A DNA stretch of 64,000 bases from Caprella mutica. Its lineage: Eukaryota > Arthropoda > Malacostraca > Amphipoda > Caprellidae. Location of the stretch: NCBI GenBank assembly GCA_947561585.1, contig CANNZV010000422.1, positions 186,994 to 250,993 of the forward strand, read 5' to 3'. The position numbers and the translations under genes are program-made. This document shows, in pieces, positions 27,101 through 42,100 of the stretch; positions within the stretch are counted from its first letter, which is position 1, and each line of letters begins with the position of its first letter. The notes under the pieces are model-generated. The model searched no databases. It was not told the origin of the DNA and worked only from the letters and a program-made list of their open reading frames with translations.

Positions 27101-30100
27101 TATTGTTTAATTAATATATTATATTGTTTAATTATTACATTATTTTGTTTAATTATTACATTATTTTGTTAAATTATTACATTTCGTATAATACATTATA
27201 ATGTTTAATTAATATATTATTTTGTTCAATTATCAAATTATGTTTAAAACTGATTATATTTTATATTAATTCAAGAACTATAAAAATATTGAATATTTTC
27301 AAATACTAAATTTAATCAATTCTGATATTTAATTGGTATTCCAAATCTCTTACCTATATATGCAAACAATAAATTAAATACAAAGGACTCGGAAGAAGCA
27401 GTCAGAAAGAAAAGTGACTCCATGAACAAAATCACCTAGCACAATTCGATTAGAATGCTCAAGAAAGCAGAAAAGCTACTTCATGACGATGGCCTATATA
27501 AAATAATATAGGGTTACCAGCTATTATTAAGATTTATTTATACATTGTTCTTTAGGCTAGAGTAGAAAGTTAATTTAGTTACGGATGCATTAATTGTACA
27601 TGAAGTCCAGGGTGTAACAATTACTCTGTCAACACACATACTCAATTAAGGTGTCACTTGATCCCTGGGGCACACCGATCCATATCGCTCACTGCAGGGA
27701 GCTGAATATTCTTTTGATTGGTATCGAAGGAAATAAACGATCACATCAAGTGTTAGATTGTAATTTTATAAGTGTTTTTTATGTTGTAAAGAGAAATTGA
27801 CTTGAATAGGTGTGCAGTCTTTTAAAATCAGGTACAGCTGCTTCCTGTAATGGGCTGTTGTGAGTTGGATGTGAATGTTTATTTTAACTTGTTATACGAG
27901 GTGTACCATATTGGGTATGTTGGGAACTATCGGACTGTTAAACGTTTCGATCATAAAATAGAAAATTTTAAAATAATCATTATATATTGTATTATATTTT
28001 AATTGGTATCCATGATACCTGCAGGTATCATGGATACCAATTAAAAGAGTTCATTATAATTATTAGTTTACTTTTGTTCGGTATCCATGATACCAGTCTC
28101 ACTCCCTAGCCTCCCTCCCTAGCCTCACTCTCCAGCTTACTCCCCAGCCTCAGTTCGTAGCCTCACTCCCCAGTCTCACTCCCCTGGTCTTCTCATCAGT
28201 TTTTCATCAGCAGGTACTGTTATAGGTTCCTTATATAGAGATCTGCCATCTGCACCTGCTGTACCCGAGAGAAACCTACGGTGCATGGGGACTGATCTTC
28301 TATGGCCCCACCAAAAATCTTCTATGGCACCACCATGACTTTTCTATGGCCCCACCAAAAATCTTCTATGGCACCACCATGACTTTACTATGGCCCACCA
28401 AAAATCTTCTATGGCACCACCATGACTTTTCTATGGCCCCACCAAAAATCTTCTATGGCCCCACCATGACTCTTCTATGGAATCCCACCAAAAATCTTCT
28501 ATGGCCCCACCATGCCTCTTCTATGGCCCCACCAAAACTCTTCTAAGGTCCCATCATAACCTTCCTAAGTAGAGCATTTATAAAAAAAATTAAAAAGTTA
28601 TACTAAATACTAGGGTTGTGACAATACGCTTCTAAAATCATATATATATTGAAAATATCATTCAGAACGCAAAATGAAATGTTATCGAATATTATATAGC
28701 AAACGCTGGTTTAGAACGATTGAATATTGTTTAATTCTCTCCGTCTGTAATATTTTCAGGGATCTATTATATTTAAATCATATTGTCACAACCCTAATTA
28801 TTGCATAGCAAAGTATATAAATAAGTAATCTATTTGTCCCATTAAGGCTTTGAATCAATAATAGTTTTATTCATACAATAATTCAAAATTACATAAATAA
28901 TATTCGTTCTCTAGAAATACATAGAATGCATTACATAAGTCTGTTAAATCCTTCAAAATAACTAACAACAGAGCAGATAATCAAAGCACATGTGCATAAC
29001 AACAAACAACTCACAACAATCTAGACTTTTTATGTCCACTAACATTAAAAGAGATACAATAAGGGCAATCATTTTGACTTTAACTGCCTGTGCTATATAA
29101 CGATGGTGCACTGGCCCTTGTGGGGGGCAGACCATTTTATGGGTATCCGCGCCCTTGGGGCCTCTTTATCACCCACCACACCATTAACTGATTCAATAAC
29201 TGCACAAGAGAAAGCCCTCTAAACATGTCATTATAGTGTCATGTTTCTGACGTGAAGTGAGGAGAAAGTTGAGGAGAAGTGAGCCGAACAAAATAAAATA
29301 TTAATAATTATTAGAGAACATTTATATTTAAGTGAATTATTTCTCTATACTTTAATGCTATTGAAAAGAGATTAATGTCTAAAATGATTACAATGGGTTG
29401 TGTAAAAATAACATAGGAATTAAGTTACTTAGGGTAAGTTCTTAATTACCGGTCAGTTCCCCAATTTCGGACACGTAAAAAAAAACCGATATAATAATAA
29501 TAATAATTTTCTATTTTGTTTTAATTGGTATCCATGATACCTGCAAGGTATCATGGATACCAATTAAAATAAAAATTAAATATTATTATATCGTTTTTTC
29601 TTACGTGTCCGAAAATGGGGAACTGACCGGTAATTAAGAACTTACCCTAAATAGTTTTAAAAAAGAGGGTACGTATTTTTTGTGTTACATCCTTTAAACA
29701 TCAGAGTGTCTTATCTCTTATCTAAGCCACTGATAACATGGCCTCTATTTCGGAACAGAATGGCAAATGTTTCGGGCCCTACCGAAATAGCACCAAATTC
29801 ATTGTAGACTGACTGCATTGCCTCCATTGAGAAAGAGAATGCACTTGCAGTTAGCCTATATACTAAAATAGACTTACCAAATAGGGTAAGTTATCAGCTA
29901 CTGGACTGTTACACATTTTCGATCATATGATTTAATTCGAAATTATAATTGAATGAAATTATATCCTTTTTCATGATCGAAAATGTGGAACAATCCGATA
30001 ACTGGGAACTTACCCAATACATAAATTAAAATTATATATTTTAAAATTATTTAATGATGGATCTCAATTTCCAAAATGTTTTCATAAAGAGCTTTTCTAG

Positions 30101-33100
30101 ATGTTTTTTTTTTTTTAATAAAATAAAAATATTCACAGTAAAAAATATTTCATTAAATATTATTATTTTTTTTTTAATTATTATATCGTTTTTCCTTATA
30201 TTACCGAAGATGTGAAACCGATCCATAATTCATAACTTAGCCTAAGACTGGAAGTAACATCACACGTTTTCTTCTTAATCTTTTTCTACATCAGAAAGGC
30301 AAATGTCAAATCCTTTGTTGTCCTTTAATGTCACTGGAAGTCCTTTGTACTTGCTAGGGGGTGTGGCGGGGACGATAGTACCAGCCTATGCAGTCACATC
30401 ATCTCAACAATCTTTACATGCAGAAACTTACTGTACAAAATAGTAAATAAACAAAGAAAACTTTTTGTTTACTGTAGTGATAATATATGGGTAGGTTTTA
30501 AGTTATTGAACGGTGCCATATTTTCGATAGGAAAAAATTGTTATGTGGTCGAAAACGTGAATCGTCCGCTAAATCGTTACTTAACTCAATTCGATAGTGA
30601 AGAATTAGACAGTGATGTGATATATGTGTATAATTACAAGATTTTTTTTTTCGTAGAGATAATTTTCCAGTTCAAAAAAGACTAAAGTACATGTCGACAT
30701 CTCAATCTCTGAACGATAATATAGAATTACCCCTATACGGGCCTACACACGAATAACAAGAACATCGTTACGAAAAAACTTCATATAAGGCATAGACAAA
30801 AAAAGTACTAATTTTATGCTGGTTAATATATTCCATATCCCACGGCCTGTTATCCTTTTCGTGACTGTCCCCCCTAGGGTGAACTAACCATCTAAATTAA
30901 ATTAATGGTAACAGGACAACAGATTGATATACCGTGCTATCAGAGAGAGAGAGAGAGTGATATACTATCAGAGACTGATATACTATCAGAGACTGATATA
31001 CTATCAGAGACTGATATACTATCAGAGACTGATATACTATCAGAGACTGATATACTATCAGAGACTGATATACTATCAGAGACTGATATACTATCAGAGA
31101 CTGATATACTATCAGAGACTGATATACTATCAGAGACTGATATACTATCAGAGAGAGATAGAGAGAGAGTGATATACTATCAGAGACTGATATACCGTAT
31201 AATAGAGTAAATTAAGGTGGGGCCATAGAAGAATAAGATACCACTATAAATCTTCGCCCCACCATAATTTCCTCTCTCAATCTTCTATGGCCCCACCTAA
31301 TCTTTCTTCCTGGATATTCAAACCATGGGATGAAGATATAATTCATAAGATATATAAAATATAAATGATATCTATAATATAAGAAAAATATCGAAACATA
31401 TGAATCACGTTTGAATTCTAATATTCTCTATTCAAATAAATTAAATGAGTGAACATATTCGGGTAGAAATATTCCAATGCATTTAATGAAATAATTAAAT
31501 CAAATACTTTTACACATCATTGTTAATTTAACAAAAAAAACACTATAATGTTACTGTAATTTTAATTTATTTTTCAAAAGTTAAATGAAATTTCTTAAAT
31601 ATCAGATGCAGTCAAATGAATCAAAATATGCAATGGCATATGTAAGAGAAAATACAAAATTATGAATTAGAATTATCAGTATTTGTATCTATCATTGTAA
31701 TTTAAATCCCCAGAAAATGGCCATTGGATACCTATTTCGAGATTAAAATCTTTAGGGTAAATTTCTGAGTTACCGAACTATTTCACATTCTCGATCACAT
31801 GAGATGTAAATAATAATAATTATTTAATTCGTTATTTTAATTTTTCATGGAATCCATGAAACCTGGTATCCATGATAGCTACTGGTATTATGGATACCAA
31901 ATAAAATAAGAATTAACTACAGGTATCATGGATACCAAATAAAATAACGAATTAACTACAGGTATCATGGATACCAAATAAATTTACACATTTTTTTACA
32001 TTAATCATGAAAAACATAATATCTTCGACACAAAATATACCAAATAAGTTAAAGTGACCGTGAATAACACATTCACCAGTCCACTACGCTGTGAAGAGTA
32101 TAGCGCTGGCGCTATAGTGACACCTATCAGGCGAATTGATGATGGCGATAGAATCATCACGCAGCCTAGGATGCCAAAGGAAGCTTTACCATTTAAGGAG
32201 ATATTGTGCGGCTCACATCACGACATGGGAATTATCTTGTAGAAAGACCAGCACAAATTGAATGATGACAATCCGTGTCATTTAGAGAGAATCACACATA
32301 TCTTTTTCTTGTAGTAATGGGTTTAACGTCTGCTTCGGAACTAAAAGCCATAGCGCTGACGACAAAAGGAAATTAAGTACAAGGGACTGGAAGAAACAGT
32401 CAGAAAGAAAAATGGCTCCATAAACAAAGTCAGCTATGAAAAGCTCATGGATGCAGATAAGCTACTCTGTGAATTCAATCATTCAACAAGGAATGTGACA
32501 ACAGGAAACACAAGAACCAGTGACTGCTGTCAAGGGTGGAAGAGGAAAATGAAGAGATGATAGTAAATAAAACCTACGAGTCTACCAAACACAAAAAATA
32601 AATTCACAATCCAAATTACAACAGCTAATGGCTTAAGGGATGGCCTTCTCTTCCATTCATCACAGACAGCTTCACTACATCTCACTGATGAAGTGAACAC
32701 TAAAGTAGATATATCATTTTCATAGCTTAATTAGCTGCTACTGTAACAGATGATCACGGTAAATCAGCTGTCTGCTAATCAGCAGGTGATGATATGATCA
32801 ACCTAGGTACATAGGCTTCTACATAGGCCCCTATGTGGTACTTAGTTACAGCCCATAGACACCTAGAGCTATCACGAGGGCCCATTTGTCCAGTACAACT
32901 CTACAATCAGACAGTGGCAGATAATTACTTAATACTAACCTACTTCATTTAGAAACATTAACAGACTCTCTATATACCACTTACTTTAATAGTTACATAT
33001 GACACTAATAATTTACACTATTAGGAGATGGAGATTTTAAAAGCGAATCCTATGTTGATGAGGCAATTGAAGGGTAAGTTACAAGTTATCGGTCGGTTCC

Positions 33101-36100
33101 ATATGTTCGATCATAGAAGAAAAATATATGGTAATTATAATTTAACTCGTCATTCTAATTGGTATCCATGATACCTGGAGCAGTACAGGTATCATTGATA
33201 CCAGGAGGTACCATGGATGCCAGAACGTATCATGGATACCAGAAAGTATCATTGATACTCATTAAAATTAAAGGTAAATCATAATTATTATAGGATTTTA
33301 GAAAGTAGAGCCGTCCGATAACTCGGGAGCTTTCCATATAGTCAGAAAATTTTTAAAACCAATTGTATATACCATCATCATATAGTAAGGTTTAATAAAT
33401 AACATGGATTGAATGAATAAATAATAAATTCATATTCAACATCACAACTGCAAACGTTCCATCAAAATTGAAGACGTTCCAACAAAGCTGCAGACGTTCC
33501 ATCAGAACTGAAGACGTTCCAACAAGTCTACAGACGTTCCATTATACCTAAATACGTTCCATTTCAGTCCATTCTCCATGCTTACTCCAAATAGAGTCAT
33601 TAATTAGGTGTTATAGCAGTGTTACCTGATAATGATCAGCTAAAGACACACTAAACTGCTAGAGCTATACAATTAATGTATCTGTCACTGTACAGTCACC
33701 ATACACAGTCACTGTACAGTCACCATACACAGTCACTGTACAGTCACCATACACAGTCACTGTACAGTCACCATACACAGTCACTGTACAGTCACCATAC
33801 ACAGTCACTGTACAGTCACCATACACAGTCACTGTACAGTCACCATACACAGTCACTGTACAGTCACCATACACAGTCACTGTATAGTCACCATACAGTG
33901 ACTGTACAGTGAAGATGTAGAGTACAGTGAGATGACTGTACAAATCACTTTACTGTTGTTTTCATTAGATGTGATATGCGAAAAGAAAATGGGCTAAGTT
34001 AATAATTATCAGTAGGTTCCACAATTTCGGTCATATAACGATATAATAATTTTTATCAGTATCAATGATACCTGCAAGTATAATGGATACTAATTAAATA
34101 ATTATTATTATATCATTTTATTTTATAGGACCGAAAATGTGGAAATGACCGATAATTAGTAACTAACCTTATGTTTCGTAATAGTTAATTGGTGCAATGT
34201 TTCAATATATGTTCTGCCTTAATTAGAACAAAGTACTGAAAATAAATTAATTCATCATTCACTAAAGAGAGTAATTCATCATTTAGTAAAGAGAGTAATT
34301 CATCATTCACTAAAGAGAGTAATTCATCATTTAGTAAAGAGAGTAATTCATCATTCACTAAAGAGAGTAATTCATCATTCACTAAAGAGAGTAATTCATC
34401 ATTCACTAAATGATCGTAAATTTCAATATAGTCTCAACCATTTATTATAACTCTAAAAGCTACCAGTGAGTGGTTATAGCTTAAAATGTTACTCACAGTG
34501 TCTCTAAGTTACTCACAATGTCTCTAAGTTACTCACAATGTCTCTAAGTTACTCACAATGTCTCCAAGTTACTCACAATGTCTCTAAGTTACTCACAATG
34601 TCTCTAAGTTACTCACAATATCTCTAAGTTACTCACAATGTCTCTAAGTTACTCACAATGTCTCTAAGTTACTCACAATGTCTCTAAGTTACTCACAATG
34701 TCTCTAAGTTACTCACAATGTCTCTAAGTTATTTACAGTGTCTCTAAGTTACTCACAATGTCTCTAAGTTACTCACAAAGTCTCTAAGTTACTCACAATG
34801 TCTCTAAGTTACTCACAATGTCTCTAAGTTACTCACAAAGTCTCTAAGTTACTTACAATGTCTCTAAGTTACTTACAATGTCTCTAAGTTACTTACAATG
34901 TCTATAAGTTACTTACAATGTCTCTAAGTTACTTACAATGTCTATAAGTTACTTACAATGTCTATAAGTTACTTACAATGTCTCCTCACAATGTCTCTAA
35001 GTTACTCACAATGTCTCTAAGTTACTCACAATGTCTCTAAGTTACTCACAATGTCTCTAAGTTACTCACAATGTCTCTAAGTTACTCACAATGTCTATAA
35101 GTTACTCACAATGTCTCTAAGTTACTCACAATGTCTCTAAGTTACTCACAAAGTCTCTAAGTTACTTACAATGTCTCTAAGTTACTTACAATGTCTCTAA
35201 GTTACTAACAATGTCTATAAGTTACTTACAATGTCTCTAAGTTACTTACAATGTCTATAAGTTACTTACAATGTCTATAAGTTACTTACAATGTCTATAA
35301 GTTACTTACAATGTCTCTAAGTTACTTACAATGTCTATAAGTTACTTACAATGTCTCTTAGTTACTTACAATGTCTCCTCACAATGTCTCTAAGTTACTT
35401 ACAATGTCTCCTCACAATGTCTCTAAGTTACTCACAATGTCTCTAAGTTACTCACAATGTCTCTAAGTTACTTACAATGTCTCTAAGTTACTCACAATGT
35501 CTCTAAGTTACTCACAATGTCTCTAAGTTACTCACAATGTCTCTAAGTTACTCACAATGTCTCTAAGTTACTCACAATGTCTCTAAGTTACTCACAATGT
35601 CTCTAAGTTACTCACAATGTCTCTAAGTTACTCACAATGTCTCTAAGTTACTCACAATGTCTCTAAGTTACTCACAATGTCTCTAAGTTACTCACAATGT
35701 CTCTAAGTTACTCACAATGTCTCTAAGTTACTCACAATATCTCTAAGTTACTCACAATGTCTCTAAGTTATTCACAATGTCTCTTAGTTATTCACAATGT
35801 CTCTAAGTTATTCACAATGTCTCTAAGTTATTCACAATGTCTCTAAGTTATTCACAATGTCTCTAAGTTACTCACAATGTCTCTAAGTTATTCACAATGT
35901 CTCTAAGTTACTCACAATGTCTCTAAGTTATTCACAATGTCTCTAAGTTACTCACAATGTCTCTAAGTTATTCACAATGTCTCTAAGTTACTCACAATGT
36001 CTCTAAGTTACTCACAATGTCTCTAAGTTACTCACAATGTCTCTAAGTTACTCACAATGTCTCTAAGTTACTCACAATGTCTCTAAGTTACTCACAATGT

Positions 36101-39100
36101 CTCTAAGTTATTCACAATGTCTCTAAGTTATTCACAATGTCTCTAAGTTACTCACAATGTATCTAAGTTACTCACAATGTCTCTAAGTTATTCACAATGT
36201 CTCTAAGTTACTCACAATGTCTCTAAGTTACTCACAATGTATCTAAGTTACTCACAATGTCTCTAAGTTACTCACAATGTCTCTAAGTTACTCACAATGT
36301 CTCTAAGTTATTCACAATGTCTCTAAGTTATTCACAATGTCTCTAAGTTACTCACAATGTCTCTAAGTTACTCACAATGTCTCTAAGTTACTCACAATGT
36401 CTCTAAGTTACTCACAATGTATCTAAGTTATTCACAATGTCTCTAAGTTACTCACAATGTCTCTAAGTTACTCACAATGTATCTAAGTTACTTGTACAGT
36501 AACGAGCCTTAATGGTCTGCTTCAAAAAAATAACAGCAGAACTAATAACACAAATTACTCTTAAATACCAATGCTACTTTAACACATAATAACAACTAAC
36601 CCAATTGTACAATGTACATATATGTATCTATAGGGTAAATTACGAATTATGGGACTGTTACACATCTTCGATTATATAAAACGGATATGATAATTATTAT
36701 TTAACTCGATATTTTAATTGGTATCAATGATACCCACAGGTATCATTGATACCAATTTAATTAAATAATACGAAATATCATTATATTTATATTAATTTAA
36801 ATATTTAATATCACATCATAAAATCATTATATTTATATTAATTTAAATATTTAATATCACATCATAAAATCATTATATTTATATTAATTTAAATATTTAA
36901 TATCACATCATAAAATCATTATATTTATTCACGACGGGAAACGCGAAAAGTTAAATAAATGATTTATTAAATTATATAAATATTTTTGATTGTAGGTAAA
37001 CCAAATAGATAATGTGACACAGTAAAAGCTTGATTCTACTATTTATTTATTCATAAATATATGATATATATTAATCATTGTGAAAAGTTAGGTATGTATG
37101 AATCGCTTCTTTTATTCATGCGCGAGGTGCCATGAAGTATGAAGTGAAACAACCAATCGAGAAAATGAATGGTGAATCAGATTAGACTGTAGATACAGTC
37201 AATGTAGGGATATACTGTATATAGGGAGCATATACTGTAGATACAATCAATGTAGAGATACTCTATATAGGGAGCATATACTGTAGATACAGTCAATGTA
37301 GGGATATACTGTATATAGAGTGCATATACTGTAGATACAGTCAATGTAGGGATATACTGTATATAGAGTGCATATACTGTAAATATAGTCAATGTAGGGA
37401 TATACTGTACAATGTATATAAGGAGCATATACTGTAGATACAGTCAATGTAGAGATATACTGTATATAGGGAGCATATACTGTAGATATAGTCACTGTAG
37501 GGATATACTGTACAATGTATATAAGGAGCATATACTGTAGATACAGTCAATGTAGAGATATACTGTTTATAGGGAGCATATACTGTAGATATAGTCACTG
37601 TAGGGATATACTGTACAATGTATGTAGGGAGCACATACTTCATATAAAGTCACTCGTATGTAGGTCCGATAGGAATCATATATTGTATATAGAATCAATA
37701 TAGGAAGATCCTATAGGGTTCATACAGTGTATATACACTATACAGTCACTGTAGGTAGTTCCTATAGAGTATACAGGTATTTCTTAGCGTACTGTAACCC
37801 TATATCAATGCCCACATATCAAACACAAGCACTGTTGAACTGTGAATAAAATCACAGACGATATTGACACGAATACTGTTGGTTGATATGTCTGACGGTT
37901 ATTCTAGTCACGACTGTACTTGTTAGAGCTGTGAGAACTTGAGGGAGTGAAGTGAGAGTTAAAAGAGAGTATGAGTGTAATGTATACACTGTATCGAAAG
38001 TATCTACCTTGTATCGAGTCAGGGTATTGACTGTGTAAGTTAAGTTCTGATTTTTTAAACAGTGTGTAAGGGATCAGTGTAAAACTGCACTCATCTTTTC
38101 TATATATCTCTATGCATATATTTCTAAAGGACACTCTAACACCACGTCAAAGAGTTCAGTGTCAACATATTAGAGTGACAATGATAAATACTACTGAGAT
38201 AAGTTTCGAGTTACGGTTCCACATTTTAGATCAGTAAGAATGTTAAATAAAAACTGTTATTTAACTTTAATTGGTATCCATCGTGGATAATTGGTTTCAT
38301 GGTTACCAATTAAATCGTGGATACCAATTAATAAATTGTGGATACTAAATAAATCGTGAATACCAAGTAATAAATCGTGAATACCAAGTAATAAATCGTG
38401 AATACCAAGTAATAAATCGGTGATACCAATTTAAATACCAATTATATCCTGGATACTAATTAAATGATACCTTCATGTATCATAGATACTAATTAAAATA
38501 AAAGGTAAATAATAATTATTAATTAATATATGATCGAAAATATGGAACTGTCCGATAACTAGGAACTCACCCTATTATAGAGATAACATATCAAATTTAA
38601 ATACCTTAACAAGTTTAGAACTTGAGTTAAATAATAATTAATATAGAAATATATAGCAGGAACTACATATATATTCTATAACAAACTAGCGTACACGTTT
38701 AATCAAAACTGACAGCATTTTTAAAATACAAATTTTATGGACATTGAGGAAAGTTAAATTTATGTAATAATAATAATTATCCCTGGTATCGATTTCATAT
38801 CATGTATATTCCCATTCGAAAATACATGTTTTGGTCCCTCTAATCGGTCATACTAATGGTGGTTAAATTGCCTCTTGGTCAATAAATCAGTTAAGTGTAA
38901 GTAGGATATGATGATATATGGAGGGAGGCTACAGCCACACACATATTTCTACTTAATATATATCGAAATAGATATAAATATAAGGGTTCTGTTACGAATA
39001 ATCGAACAGGTTTAGATTTTCTATCATATAAAAATTATTGTTTAGATTTTATTTCAATTGGTATCCATGATACCCGCATGTATCATGGATACCAATTGAA

Positions 39101-42100
39101 ATAACGAGTTAAATAGTATATATTTTTCCTTACAAAATGCGTATCTATTCGATTACTTATTGTTACTTAAACACAAAAAACATACACAAAAAATGACAAA
39201 ATGTTTAAAATAATTTCAAATTAATAAGTTTATATATACATATATATTATATAAAATGAATATAATTATTTTATTCAATAATAACGAAAAAAAGTGATTA
39301 TCATACAAATTCACATTTCAAGTAGCTTAACAATATGTTTTCGATACCAAACACCCACCCAATTAATTAATGGTTAACTTATGCTAATAATTAAGGGTAA
39401 TAATTGTTCAACACATTGTGTGGGTCAAAGTTCAACCCTAGCGTTCATCACCTTCACTATAATCACCAGATATTCGGTTGACCCTTTCGACCCGTGTGCA
39501 CAACATCGAATACTTTAAAACGCTTAAAATTAGTCAAAAATGGCCATAAATAAGCATTGGACACAAAAAAGTTCCGTGTGTTCGTTTCTTAGCGGAATAC
39601 TTTTTTCTCTGTTACAATATCGCATTGGCACAAATGAAAAGATCTAAAGAGTTAACGCCCAAAAACACCATCATTTGTGCCTTCTAATTCTCCCTATCGC
39701 AGATACGACTGAAAAAAACTTAAAAGAGATATCACGAGCTAATGGCTAATCACTTGCATCAGGGATACAAGGATACCGACGGTATTGAAGATACTGCCTA
39801 ATCACTCTAATCACTTGTATCAGGGATGTAGAGAAGATACTGTCTAATCACTTGTATCAGGGATACGGGGAAGATACTGCGTAATCACTTGTATCATGGA
39901 TACGGGGAAGAAACTGCCTAATCATTTGTATTAGGGATACGGGGAAGATACTGTCTAATCACTTGTATCAGGGATACAAACGGTATAGAAGATACTGTAC
40001 GAAAATGATGAAAATGCATAGACGTTCAATTAGACTAAGTAACGAATTAACTTAAGTTACAGAAAGCAATAGTACAGTCCGTTAGAATGTAAATTATACA
40101 ATGCGTAATAAAGAGCTCAAAGATGCTCACAGTGTCAGACTAAGGTGAGGTCAGAGGTCACTGTGCAGGTAATTAATATTTAGAGCCAATCTGATGGTAG
40201 CTTAGGGCATATTCTAAAGGAACAGTCACCTGGGTAACATTTAGCGTGTTTTTAATGCGTTATCGCACTATCATCACTAGCTCAAATTACCATCTATACA
40301 ATACACATAAACTCTAATAAAAGAAAGCTATATACGGTTTTCGCAAATGCAATGGATCGTGAGAAAAGCTATGTTTGGAAATAAATCATATCTATGTTGT
40401 TACAAATTTTTAAATAAAAATTTTACATGCTTTTTTTTTATTGGTGTGAAGATGTTATTCATTATTTTCATTAAAATTAATATTAAAAATAGACTCGTTC
40501 AAATTTAGCTAATTATGAAATAAATAAAAATTATAAATGATCTTTTTATAATTGGTACGAATTCATGTCATTCATATTTCCAATCTTAAAATTGATTGAT
40601 AATTTTCCCATAACCTATAAATCATATACTATTTTAAATTTGTGACTGGTTTACGAATGTGATTTTATCTGGTTAAAAATGCATGTAATTTTGTACAGCT
40701 GTTTGCTAGTTAGGTACATTTTCAATATAGGCCCAACAAGCAATGTTAACCGGCATAGGCCAACTAGCAAAGGCTTGTACTAGTTGAACTGGTTAACTAG
40801 CGATGAGTTAAGAACACGATAACTTATCTGCCTAGTTACTGGTGTGCCCTTATCGTCTCTTGCTACACTTTGTAAAAGTAACAACCTTCCAAATTTGTCA
40901 GTGCACAAAAAAAAAAAAAAGCTAAATCCTTAGCAATGAGAAAATAAATATGTATTTTAAGATATATTATAAATATTATTTAAATTGTTATTGTAATTTG
41001 GTATCCTGATACCTGCAGGTATCATGGATACCAAAATATTTCGACCATATAAGAAAAAAATATATAACTACCATTTATTGGTCATTTTATTTAGTATCCT
41101 TATCTATATTGCATACTGGTATCATGGATACCAATTAAAATATAAGTTAAAATATATTTATTATATTTTTATATGTGTGGAACTGTTCGATAACTTGGAA
41201 CTTACCCTAACTAAACATAATGAGAAATAAATGAAATATGATGAACTGAAACAATAGTGACTGAAAAAAAAATAAATGAAAAAAAAAATTGAAAATCTGT
41301 AATTATGGAAATAGAAGACATTTTGTTAATTTTGAGTCTACTAATAAATTACTATTTTCTTAACAACAAAATATATTAGAAATGGCAGTACATGTCGTAT
41401 ATAATTATTTTTAAGCTGAAGACATTTTGTTTTTGGCTGTAGAAAATGACAAGTTGCTTCATATGTACAAAGGACTGGAGAAAAAATGTCAAAATACCAA
41501 AAAAGATAATGATATTCATGCCTATAATTCTAATATGAAAATATCTTGAAAACACTCAATGAAATGAAAAAGGAATAAATTTATACAAACATAATTTCCT
41601 CGCCTTGGAATTGAAGATGAAAGTTAAGTTTACATAGTGGAAATAATCTAACATGTATAAATAACACTTTGGTTAGTACACCGGGTACTGCTGAGCGGTA
41701 AGAGGGCTATGTCACACGAGCGTTTTTGCACGGCGTTTTCACCGCCGATGATATTATCGCTCAATGCATTACATATATGTGCATGTTAAAAGCGAGGGGG
41801 GGTGTCACAAGAGCGTTTTTATGGCGTTTTGAACGCCAATCCTCGGTTGCTAACGAGACGTCAGAAACGCCGGGGTATGTCACACGATCTTTTACGGCGT
41901 TTTCACGGCGCATTCAACGCCAGTGCGACTACGCGATACAAGTAAATTAGAAGTCAGTTTTTCTTGAGAGGGGATTATATTTCTCAAATTTGTATTTCGT
42001 TTTTGGAGAGAGTCTTTTAAATGTAATAAACATTCGGAAGTAAAATTGAATACTAACAATTTCTAATTTTGTATAGCTTATAGTGAGCCTTATTAAATTA

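Noticed and set aside
26561..27172. 203-codon frame of repeated NTLFCLI
   Set aside because: By-product of the 21-bp array; no start context, no domain and extreme composition.
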